From positions 41,301 to 105,300 of the forward strand of contig QCET01000001.1 in NCBI GenBank assembly GCA_003280495.1: a DNA stretch of 64,000 nucleotides. Direction: 5' to 3'. The first letter of the stretch is position 1; the number at the start of each line of letters is the position of its first letter. Positions 21,203 to 29,684 of the stretch are shown here, piece by piece. The position numbers and the translations under genes are program-made. A model generated the notes under the pieces. It ran no database searches. It saw only the letters and a list, made by a program, of their open reading frames with translations, and had not been told where the DNA came from. This DNA is from Pelagibacteraceae bacterium AG-359-E06 (GTDB lineage: Bacteria > Pseudomonadota > Alphaproteobacteria > Pelagibacterales > Pelagibacteraceae).

Positions 21203-21487
21203 ATGAAACTAAAGATTTTGTTAATTATATCTTGTCTATTTTTAATAAGCTGCGAAAGCGCAAGGTACGAATATATTGATAAAAAAACCAGAATTAAAAT
21301 AGTAGAAGACAAAGGCGTAGTAGTGAAAAAAAGTTTTCAAGTTTATGTATCTGATATGTCAAAGAATATAGACGACTGGTATGATGCAAAAAAACAAGAC
21401 GGTAAGTATGTCGTTTCTAAAAAGGGATTACAGCAAATTGAGTTGGATGCACAAACTGATAGCGGTGGATCTGACGGAGGATATTAA
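21203..21487 (+). CDS. small putative lipoprotein
   Basis: MKLKILLIISCLFLISCESARY lipobox; start shifted from 21182 to 21203. Confidence 0.7.
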   Translation: MKLKILLIISCLFLISCESARYEYIDKKTRIKIVEDKGVVVKKSFQVYVSDMSKNIDDWYDAKKQDGKYVVSKKGLQQIELDAQTDSGGSDGGY

Positions 21488-21826
21488 ATGAGCGAATTAG
21501 CAAAAAAAAAATGTATTCCATGTAGTGGTGATATTCCTGCTTTAAAAGACGATGAAATCTCAGAATTGAAAAAGGAACTTAAGAACTGGGAAATAAAAAA
21601 AACGATAGACGGATATAACTGTTTAAACAAAAATATAAAGTTTGATAATTTTTTGGAAAGTTTAAACTTTATCAATAAAGTTTCTAAAGTTGCTGAGGAA
21701 GAAAATCATCATCCTGACCTTAAATTTGGCTGGGGATATGCTGATATCACAATCTTTACACATGCTATAAAAGGTTTGACAGAAGGTGATTTTGTTTTAG
21801 CTGCTAAGATTGACGTAATAAATTAG
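21488..21826 (+). CDS. phhB: pterin-4a-carbinolamine dehydratase
   Basis: AEEENHHPDLKFGWGYADITIFTHAIKGLTEGDFVLAAKID. Confidence 0.93.
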   Translation: MSELAKKKCIPCSGDIPALKDDEISELKKELKNWEIKKTIDGYNCLNKNIKFDNFLESLNFINKVSKVAEEENHHPDLKFGWGYADITIFTHAIKGLTEGDFVLAAKIDVIN

Positions 21827-23373
21827 TGTTTAAAATTTCTACGGTTAGAAAACACCATTGAGACATTTCTTTTATTTGCCTCTTCGATAACTTCTTCATC
21901 TCTGATTGACCCTCCAGGCTGGATAATAGAAGTAACTCCTAAATCGATCAATTTTTTTATACCATCCGCAAATGGAAAAAAGGCGTCAGAGGCAGCAACA
22001 CTACCAGCTACATCTTTTGTTGATGTAAATTCTAAAGAGTTATCTACTGCAATCTTACAAGATGCTACTCTACTAGTTTGTCCAGCTCCAATTCCAATTG
22101 TCTTATTATTTTTAGCTATAACTATTGCATTTGACTTTACATGTTTACAAACTCTTTCAGCAAATAATAAATCCTCAAATTCTTTATCACTCGGCTTTTT
22201 ATTTGTAACAATTTTTAAATCATCTTTATTAAGGGAAAATTCATTATTATCTTGCGATAAAAGAACACCTCCCAAAATTTTATAATCTAAATTGCCTTTA
22301 ATTTTAGTACTAGAAGTTTTAATAACTCTTAAATTTTTCTTATTAGATAATATAGAAATCGCACCTTTAGAAACATCTGGAGCTAATATTACTTCATAAA
22401 ATGTTTTAACTAACTCAGATGCAAGATTTTCTTCAATTTTAAAGTTAAACGCTACAACACCCCCGAAAGCACTTTTTGGATCAGCGTTAAATGCATTCAA
22501 ATAACTCTTAAGTCCGTCATTTTCGTAGGAACAACCGCATGGGTTATTATGTTTTATTATTGCCGTTGCAAAACCATTTTTAAATTCAGAAATTAGTTCA
22601 AAGGCATTAAATGCATCTAGGTAATTATTATAGCTCATTTCTTTTCCCATTAGTTGATCAAAATTCGAGAAATTATTATTTATAACAGAGTATAGAGCGC
22701 CATTTTGATGAGGATTTTCACCATATCTTAACTTACCAACTAACTTTCCAGATATGGTTTGTTTATTTGGAAATTTAATTTTATTTTCTTTTGAAAACCA
22801 ATTTGAAATCAACGAGTCGTAATATGCAGTTTCATTAAATGTTTCATTAGCCATTTTTTTTCTAAATTCAATACTAGTTGCTCCACCATGTATATTTAAT
22901 TCTTTAATTAGATCATCATAATAATTGATCGACGATATAACAGTTACATCAGAAAAGTTTTTCGCTGCAGATCTTAGCATCGATGGGCCACCAATATCTA
23001 TATTTTCAATCATCTCATCAAAACTTTTGTTTTCAGATAATTTTTTTTCAAATGGATATAAATTTACTATAACGAGATCAATATTTTTAATATTATGTTT
23101 TTTTATTTGGTCTTGATGGCTTTTGTTATCTCTAATATTCAAAATACCACCGTGTATATTAGGATGTAAGGTTTTTACTCTTCCATCCAAAATTTCAGGA
23201 AAACTAGTAAATTCAGAAATTTCTATGCAATCATATTTTTTACTTTTTATAAATTCGTAAGTGCCTCCGGTACTAATAATTTCAATGTCATATTTTTTAA
23301 TTTCTTTTAATAATTTATCTAAACCTGTTTTGTCAGATACAGATATTAAACATCTTGATATTTTTTTTGTCAT
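21823..23373 (-). CDS. purH: bifunctional IMP cyclohydrolase / AICAR transformylase
   Basis: ALISVSDKTGL-like N-terminus, LDGRVKTLHPNIHGG, KLRYGENPHQ, IKHNNPCG. Confidence 0.98.
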   Translation of the reverse strand: MTKKISRCLISVSDKTGLDKLLKEIKKYDIEIISTGGTYEFIKSKKYDCIEISEFTSFPEILDGRVKTLHPNIHGGILNIRDNKSHQDQIKKHNIKNIDLVIVNLYPFEKKLSENKSFDEMIENIDIGGPSMLRSAAKNFSDVTVISSINYYDDLIKELNIHGGATSIEFRKKMANETFNETAYYDSLISNWFSKENKIKFPNKQTISGKLVGKLRYGENPHQNGALYSVINNNFSNFDQLMGKEMSYNNYLDAFNAFELISEFKNGFATAIIKHNNPCGCSYENDGLKSYLNAFNADPKSAFGGVVAFNFKIEENLASELVKTFYEVILAPDVSKGAISILSNKKNLRVIKTSSTKIKGNLDYKILGGVLLSQDNNEFSLNKDDLKIVTNKKPSDKEFEDLLFAERVCKHVKSNAIVIAKNNKTIGIGAGQTSRVASCKIAVDNSLEFTSTKDVAGSVAASDAFFPFADGIKKLIDLGVTSIIQPGGSIRDEEVIEEANKRNVSMVFSNRRNFKH

Positions 23374-25016
23374 TTATTCGTTTTTTCTAGTGACCACTCG
23401 ATTTTATTTAAGCTCTCATTTAATTTACCTTCAATAACTATACATTGCGACTCAATAATTTTATCGTAATTTGCGAAATAAAGGTTTTTTTCAATTTTCA
23501 AATTACTCTTATTAGTTTGAAATTTCCAACCTTGATTGTGCAAACTTAATAAAATATCACCGCCTTGAGTTTGTAAAAGCTTTGTTTCTGGAATAACATG
23601 AAATCTCAGTGCATAATTTATATTCTTATTACTTTTTTTCGTAATAATTATTAGTTCTTCTCCTAATAATTTATGTTCAAGATCATTAATAGTTATCTTT
23701 CTTTCGTAAAGACAATTATAATTTGAGTTATATCCATTATGTCCAGCTGATACCGTAGCAAAATGCTTTGATTTCATAATATCTTTTTTATAAACTTTTA
23801 ATTTTCTCTTAAGTGAATTTCCAAAATATTTTTTAATAAGTTTATTTTGTTGTGACAAACAAGAGGAGGTATCATTAATTGTAATTGTTGAGTGTGCTGC
23901 AGTAGATTGGCTAATAATAGACAAGTTATCAGAAAAATTTTTAGCTGAACCGCAGTTAGTAATAATTTTTTCGCCATTATATAAAAACTCGAACGATAGA
24001 CAGCCAGATTGATAATTTTGAGATTTAAAATCAGGTGGAGGGTTATTAGCATCCATCATTAATTCAAATTTTTTAATTTTTGTATATAAATAAGAATGTG
24101 CGATGTTCTTCTTTTCAAAGTTATAATTTTTTAGTTTCAATAGTTTATTAAAATTTTCAATATTTAATTTTTTTGATCCATTAAAAAGCGGTATCTCATT
24201 ATTACTATAGTAAAGTCCCAATAAATTATTCCCAACGGACACAATGAGATTGTCAATAAATTCTGGAGATGTATTTTGTGAAAATATTAGAAATTCTTTC
24301 ACTATAAATAGATGATGTAATAACCAAAATTGCTCCTCAGGATCTTTGCTTAAAACAAATCCATTTTTGTCTATCATAGATTTAGCTTCAGTATTAAGAT
24401 TTTTTAAAGAGACCTGAAATAGTTTTTGGTAACCCTCGAATGTAATGCTTGTAAGCACCAAAGATACTAAAGCAAAAACTCGATCTATAGGTTTGCTTAA
24501 AAGGTTGATGTTTTTATTCAGATGAAAAGACTGTTTAATAATGTTGTTGATTACTCTATTCCTAAAAACGAGATCTTCACTTCTAACAGTAAAATGCGAA
24601 CAGCATATCCAAAAAATAATTCTTTTAGATATTAAGTTTAATGCCCATGCATTAGGATTATAATTTTCGTATTTTTTAAGCCATTCAAGTATTAAATTTT
24701 TTATTAGTACTTTATCTTTCTTAATATCAAATAATGGTAACCATGAGAATGAGCTAAGCTTATTTATATTATTGTTTCCAATATTATCTAGCTTCCAAAT
24801 ATTTTTAGAAAATTCTTTTATTAAGTTTATTATCTTTTCATCTTGGTCAATTATTTCCTGCAGTAACGGTATGTTATTCATGTCATAACTTCTAGTTGGA
24901 GGAACCACTGAAAGAGTTTTATTGTAGAGACTAGTTGAAAAGTATATTTGTTTAATTTTTTCTTTTAAGTATTTATAAATCGAAGCAATGAAAAGATTTA
25001 TAAATCTATAATTCAC
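23370..25016 (-). CDS. heparinase II/III family protein
   Basis: NPNAWALNLISKRIIFWI, GYQKLFQ, TAAHSTITINDTSSC; purH-heparinase-rpe arrangement. Confidence 0.75.
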   Translation of the reverse strand: MNYRFINLFIASIYKYLKEKIKQIYFSTSLYNKTLSVVPPTRSYDMNNIPLLQEIIDQDEKIINLIKEFSKNIWKLDNIGNNNINKLSSFSWLPLFDIKKDKVLIKNLILEWLKKYENYNPNAWALNLISKRIIFWICCSHFTVRSEDLVFRNRVINNIIKQSFHLNKNINLLSKPIDRVFALVSLVLTSITFEGYQKLFQVSLKNLNTEAKSMIDKNGFVLSKDPEEQFWLLHHLFIVKEFLIFSQNTSPEFIDNLIVSVGNNLLGLYYSNNEIPLFNGSKKLNIENFNKLLKLKNYNFEKKNIAHSYLYTKIKKFELMMDANNPPPDFKSQNYQSGCLSFEFLYNGEKIITNCGSAKNFSDNLSIISQSTAAHSTITINDTSSCLSQQNKLIKKYFGNSLKRKLKVYKKDIMKSKHFATVSAGHNGYNSNYNCLYERKITINDLEHKLLGEELIIITKKSNKNINYALRFHVIPETKLLQTQGGDILLSLHNQGWKFQTNKSNLKIEKNLYFANYDKIIESQCIVIEGKLNESLNKIEWSLEKTNK

Positions 25017-25019
25017 GTA

Positions 25020-25676
25020 TCAACAGTTTTTTAATAATTTTATATTCTCTAAAACTTTATTTTCCGAATAAACAGCTGTGCCCGCGACTAATACATTCGC
25101 ACCAGCTTTTTTTGCTAATTTTGCAGTATCAATATTTATGCCACCATCAATTTCTACTTCTACATCTAAATTTTCTTTATTTATTTTCTCTCTTAATATT
25201 TTTACTTTTTCTAAAACGTCAGGGATAAATTTTTGACCGGCAAATCCAGGATAAACACTCATGATTAGTACAAGATCAATTGTTTTTATAACAGGTAAAA
25301 CTTTGTCAAGAGATACATCTGGATTTAATGATATTCCAGCTTTTTTACCAAGTGATTTTATTTTGGATATTGCATTATCCAAATTACTTGTTGTTTCAGG
25401 ATGGATCGTAATAATGTCAGCGCCAGCCTTGGAATATGACTCTAAATATTGATCAACAGAGTCAATCATTAAATGAACGTCAAAAGGTTTTGTTGAATAA
25501 TTTCTTATTTTTTCAATTACTGGAGGTCCAAAAGTTAGATTCTTAACAAAATGACCATCCATGACATCAACGTGAATATAATCAGCTTCAGAATTATTAA
25601 GAATTGAAATTTCTTTCTCTAGGTTAGCAAAATCTGCCGATAGAATAGACGGAGCAATCTTTATATTTTTTTTCAT
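25020..25676 (-). CDS. rpe: ribulose-phosphate 3-epimerase
   Basis: IAPSILSADFANL, HVDVMDGHFVKNLTFGP, MSVYPGFAGQKF. Confidence 0.97.
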   Translation of the reverse strand: MKKNIKIAPSILSADFANLEKEISILNNSEADYIHVDVMDGHFVKNLTFGPPVIEKIRNYSTKPFDVHLMIDSVDQYLESYSKAGADIITIHPETTSNLDNAISKIKSLGKKAGISLNPDVSLDKVLPVIKTIDLVLIMSVYPGFAGQKFIPDVLEKVKILREKINKENLDVEVEIDGGINIDTAKLAKKAGANVLVAGTAVYSENKVLENIKLLKNC

Positions 25677-25717
25677 TGAAAGTTATTCTTCTTTATAATC
25701 TTTCGTAAGGAAAAAAC

Positions 25718-25750
25718 AAAAAAAAAGGGCGAGATAAACTCGCCCTTTTT
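25718..25750. terminator. Bidirectional Rho-independent terminator
   Basis: aaaaaaaaaGGGCGAG-ATAAA-CTCGCCCttttt between rpe and the symporter gene. Confidence 0.9.
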
Positions 25751-25768
25751 CAAATAAAATTTAGGAAA

Positions 25769-27709
25769 TTACGCTCTTTGCGTGTCTCCAATGTCGTCTG
25801 TTAATGCAACGATTTCCTTATCTGGAATTGTAGACATTTCCATTTTGTACGCTAGGAACCACATCATACCGACTCCTAAAGCCCAGAATAGAATTTGCCA
25901 TGCCCAGATAGATGGAATTCCAAATGTCCATGTTGAATAGTCATTTGGTGAACCAAAGATATCATTACCAATAACTGCTCCAGGTCCAATTCCGAAGAAT
26001 AACCACGCTAGGGTAATTGCCCAAGCTACTGGTTTTAGACCTTGCTTAGATGCTGGTAATCCAGCATGTTGAGCTAAGAAGTCATGGTATTTCTGTCTAT
26101 GTGCTCTATCACTTGCATTTTGTGTCATTGCAGAAACGATAATAGCTGTGCCTAGGTTAAAGAACATACCCCAGAATGCAGAGTGCATTGTCCAAGGCCA
26201 TCTTCCCCAAGGAAGAGCGTCACCGAATAATTTGACACCAATACTTTCAGTTAACATAACAGCCACAATACCTGCTGCCATACCTAAAGTTACACCCTGT
26301 CTTGTAAAGAATGGGAAGTAGCAAACTGACATTAACGGTACCCACATTTGGAAACCGAATGCAACTGCTAGTCCACCTAATAGGACAAGTGCATCTTTTG
26401 AGTAAGTAGCAACTAATAGTGCTGAGAAGACTATGAAAGCAACACCCATTCTTCCAAATAACTTCTGCGTTGCGTGAGAAGCTTTTGGATTTAGGTATTT
26501 CTTATATAAGTCTCTAGTTAACATTCCGCCTGCTGTTGACATATAAGCTGCACCTGTAGACTGCATAGCTGCTAAGGCACAAACTGCTAATAGACCAACA
26601 AACCACGGAGCTGCATCACCAATTGTGTTGATGTAGAAAGGAACTAAGTTCCCTTGTCCACCTTTTCCAATTGATTCAGGTAAAACATTTGCAATGTTTA
26701 CTCCTGCTGCATTAACTGCTGGGTTAGCACCTAATAAATGCGCTCCCATACCTTGAGCTGCTGTAAAGAAGAATAAGATTAAACCTATTCCAAATGAAGA
26801 AGCCCAAACTTGTTGTGGTGCAAACGGTCTTGGATCTGCGTTTCCAAATGCCCACATAGTGAATGCTGGTGCAGAATGTATACCCATAAGAGCAAACATA
26901 TAAGTTAACACCATCACTCCAGTCCACAATCCACCAACAGGTGTTTCTTTACCAAGACCCGCTGTAAATTGTATTACTCCTGGAATCGCTAAATATGATG
27001 AGTATCCATCTTGCGTGAATCCCCACTTCGCACCTTTTACTTTTGCGACATTAGCTAATCCTTTGTTAAGTTCAGTCCATCCGCCAACTAGATCGTAAGC
27101 GATAAAACCAACTGCTACGATTCCGAATGCAAGTAGTATACATTGTAGTGTATCCACGTACGCCACAGCTCTTAATCCACCAGATGCCACATAAACTAGC
27201 ACCACGGCAGCTAAGACCCATGTACCTGCAGTTACAGTAAACAGTCCATCAGATAAAACGTTAAACAGTTTTCCTGAAGCTGCTAATTGTAATCCAAGGT
27301 AAGGAATCGAGAAACATAACGCTATCACCACGGTTAAAATTCTAACACCATCACCTTTAAAGTAATCTGCTAGCATTTCACCTGGAGTAACGTAACCAAA
27401 ACGTTTTCCTAATATCCATTGTCTTTTTAAGAACATAACACCCGTAAATGGAATAGTTATGGCGTAGAAAGATGCGTATGCATATTGGAACCCGTCTCTA
27501 TAAATTAATCCTGGGTGACCCATAAAGGTCCATCCAGAAAACGATGTGGCTGTTGCAGCTAAAACGAATACCCATAGTCCAAGTCTACGACCGGCTACGA
27601 AATAATCCGTTGCTGTCTTTGCCATTTGTGCACATCTTAATCCCCAGTATACACAGTATATCCAGTATAAGATCACAAATGCAATCAGCCATGTTACTTT
27701 TGCTGACAA
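25769..27709 (-). CDS. sodium/solute symporter (SSS family), 646 aa
   Basis: TATSFSGWTFMGHPG, VYVASGGLRAVAYVDTLQ, many TM helices; own terminator and upstream palindromes. Confidence 0.88.
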   Translation of the reverse strand: MSAKVTWLIAFVILYWIYCVYWGLRCAQMAKTATDYFVAGRRLGLWVFVLAATATSFSGWTFMGHPGLIYRDGFQYAYASFYAITIPFTGVMFLKRQWILGKRFGYVTPGEMLADYFKGDGVRILTVVIALCFSIPYLGLQLAASGKLFNVLSDGLFTVTAGTWVLAAVVLVYVASGGLRAVAYVDTLQCILLAFGIVAVGFIAYDLVGGWTELNKGLANVAKVKGAKWGFTQDGYSSYLAIPGVIQFTAGLGKETPVGGLWTGVMVLTYMFALMGIHSAPAFTMWAFGNADPRPFAPQQVWASSFGIGLILFFFTAAQGMGAHLLGANPAVNAAGVNIANVLPESIGKGGQGNLVPFYINTIGDAAPWFVGLLAVCALAAMQSTGAAYMSTAGGMLTRDLYKKYLNPKASHATQKLFGRMGVAFIVFSALLVATYSKDALVLLGGLAVAFGFQMWVPLMSVCYFPFFTRQGVTLGMAAGIVAVMLTESIGVKLFGDALPWGRWPWTMHSAFWGMFFNLGTAIIVSAMTQNASDRAHRQKYHDFLAQHAGLPASKQGLKPVAWAITLAWLFFGIGPGAVIGNDIFGSPNDYSTWTFGIPSIWAWQILFWALGVGMMWFLAYKMEMSTIPDKEIVALTDDIGDTQRA

Positions 27710-27733
27710 GGTTTCCCCCTTTGTTGTTTGTTT

Positions 27734-27767
27734 GTTACATGTAACGTATAAAAACTGATATAATCAG
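27734..27767. promoter_or_regulatory. Two inverted repeats upstream of the SSS symporter (candidate operator)
   Basis: Perfect palindrome GTTACATGTAAC (27734-27745) and CTGAT-ATA-ATCAG (27755-27767), 24-58 nt upstream of the symporter start. Confidence 0.45.
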
Positions 27768-27929
27768 CCTTTAACATTTCAAGAGAATCTCCATTAATTC
27801 AGCAGTTTTATCAACCTTTTTTTTTATAGCTATTGTGGGTTGCTTTTGCATCGCAACAGCATTTAGGTACTATTTTAAGGCTTTTTATTTATTTCAATTT
27901 TTTTTAACTTAAATATAACCTGAAGTTGT

Positions 27930-28163
27930 ATGCTAAAAGATATTTATATCACTTTTCATGATCCTATTTGGACAGTCGCTCTATTTGTGGCCTTGTATTT
28001 TCCATTAAAAAAAATCTTATTAAATCTTTATTTAAGAAAACACTTTAAAGAAAAAGGTGAGCCGGACGAAGTAGTAAAAAAAAAATTAAATAATAGAGCA
28101 AGGTTGACTTCCGTATTACTATCTTTTGTGTTTAGTTATTTATACGTACAAAATGTTTTTTAA
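27930..28163 (+). CDS. small membrane protein of unknown function
   Basis: 77 aa with two predicted TM segments; immediately precedes TPR protein gene. Confidence 0.65.
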   Translation: MLKDIYITFHDPIWTVALFVALYFPLKKILLNLYLRKHFKEKGEPDEVVKKKLNNRARLTSVLLSFVFSYLYVQNVF

Positions 28164-28166
28164 ATT

Positions 28167-28787
28167 ATGAATATCAATATCCTTAGAAGATTTATTATAA
28201 TTTGTGCTGTTTCAACGTTTGTCATGTTTACTTTTTGGGCAGTTTATAAATCTTTTGTTAACAGACCACTTGGAGATTACGAGACAGAAGTATGCGACAA
28301 CAGATTAAAAGATAAAATGTGGGACAAAGCAATAAAAGCTGCAAACGAAGCATTAATTAAAAATCCTGAGCATCGTGGAGCTATGATGTGCGAGGCAATA
28401 GCAAATATTAATAAAAAAGAATATGATTTAGCTTCAAAACAGTTGTCTAATTTAATTGTCTTTTTAAATAAAACTTTAGTCGACGATGATTTAACTGGAA
28501 GAGGAACGTTAGCAGCTGCCTATGCAAACAGAGGCATAATAAAAGATAGAAAAGGAGATTATGAAGGGGCGCTTAAAGATTATATAAAATCTTTAGAAAC
28601 AGACTCAGAAGCCGTGGAAGGTCCTGGACTAGGTGAGAAAATTTTATATATGATTAATAAACCTTCCTCTATTAGAAAAAGAGCTCAATACATTTATGAA
28701 CAATTAAAGTTACCAGAGGAAGAGAGAGTATTAAGCGTTCCTGATCGTGATAAGGAGCAGATAATGCATAAGCCTGGTAAACTCTAA
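28167..28787 (+). CDS. membrane-anchored TPR protein
   Basis: N-terminal TM; DKAIKAANEALIKNPEHRGAM and AYANRGIIKDRKGDYEGALKDYIKSLE TPR-like units. Confidence 0.75.
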   Translation: MNINILRRFIIICAVSTFVMFTFWAVYKSFVNRPLGDYETEVCDNRLKDKMWDKAIKAANEALIKNPEHRGAMMCEAIANINKKEYDLASKQLSNLIVFLNKTLVDDDLTGRGTLAAAYANRGIIKDRKGDYEGALKDYIKSLETDSEAVEGPGLGEKILYMINKPSSIRKRAQYIYEQLKLPEEERVLSVPDRDKEQIMHKPGKL

Positions 28788-28984
28788 AAAGAAATAACTT
28801 TCAAAATATCTTTAAATAATACTAAAAAAAAATAAACTCCGGCTATACAACCAAATAATAATCTAACCCAATCAGACTCACCGTCTGGTCTTCTAAATGT
28901 TAGTCCATGATATGCAATTGCTGCAGTAACAATTAAAAAAATGATATTTACAAGATTTTCGTACTCTTTTGGTATGTCAAACAT
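28784..28984 (-). CDS. small membrane protein of unknown function (66 aa)
   Basis: Two hydrophobic segments; tightly coupled to 28987-29505. Confidence 0.55.
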   Translation of the reverse strand: MFDIPKEYENLVNIIFLIVTAAIAYHGLTFRRPDGESDWVRLLFGCIAGVYFFLVLFKDILKVISF

Positions 28985-28986
28985 TT

Positions 28987-29505
28987 TTATTTCTTGTTAT
29001 TATTCTCTTTTTTGTAAAGCTCAGGGTAAATATTTTTCTTTTCAAAATATGGAGGTAATAGTGTTGCTGGTTCATCCACTGTAATTATAGCCAAATAAAA
29101 TGATATTAAAAAGAAAACAGTTATACCTAAAACTGAAAAAATAAATTTAGATAAACCTTTTGATCCTATTGGCTTACCAAATTCGACATCGTAAACATGA
29201 TACTTAGGGTCTTGAGGGTTCAATTTGTTTACTTTATCTAAATGCACTATTTTTCTTGCGTAATGTCTTGCCCAATTAGGTATATTATTACGAATTGTGT
29301 ATCCTCTGAATATATTATCAACCAATGTTTTTGGTAATTCATGACCATGCCACTCTTTATAAGCTAACTGTAAAAATTGAAATTCACCCACTTCTAATTT
29401 ATTAGCAGCTAATAATATTTCAGATTTTTTTGGATTATCATCCCAGTCTGGCTTAAGTAATGTTTGAAAAAAATCTTTCACTAGAATATTATATGTTGAA
29501 ATCAA
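28987..29505 (-). CDS. hypothetical protein with C-terminal TM segment
   Basis: 172 aa ORF in gene-dense context; no family recognised. Confidence 0.6.
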   Translation of the reverse strand: MISTYNILVKDFFQTLLKPDWDDNPKKSEILLAANKLEVGEFQFLQLAYKEWHGHELPKTLVDNIFRGYTIRNNIPNWARHYARKIVHLDKVNKLNPQDPKYHVYDVEFGKPIGSKGLSKFIFSVLGITVFFLISFYLAIITVDEPATLLPPYFEKKNIYPELYKKENNNKK

Positions 29506-29515
29506 TATTTTAAAA

Positions 29516-29683
29516 ATGAAAAAAAAATTACAAATAATCGCAGATAGAGCTTTGAAAGAGGCGCAAGATCGAAAAAAAAAGAGGCAAAAACATAAAAAGA
29601 AGACAGAATTAAATGGCCCCTCTAGTCCGGAACCTACAAGATATGGCGACTGGGAAAAAAAAGGTATAACTTACGATTTTTAG
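29516..29683 (+). CDS. DUF1674 / SDHAF4-like protein (55 aa), not in ORF track
   Basis: Manual translation MKKKLQIIADRALKEAQDRKKKRQKHKKKTELNGPSSPEPTRYGDWEKKGITYDF*; C-terminal EPTRYGDWExKGxxxDF signature. Confidence 0.88.
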   Translation: MKKKLQIIADRALKEAQDRKKKRQKHKKKTELNGPSSPEPTRYGDWEKKGITYDF

Positions 29684-29684
29684 T

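Noticed and set aside
26724-26927. Minus-strand 67-aa ORF inside the SSS symporter gene.
   Set aside because: Alternative frame of a strongly conserved transporter gene; no independent start signal.
27839-27857. GTTGC...GCAAC inverted repeat considered as a terminator or riboswitch stem.
   Set aside because: Only 5 bp with no T-tract; too weak to call.
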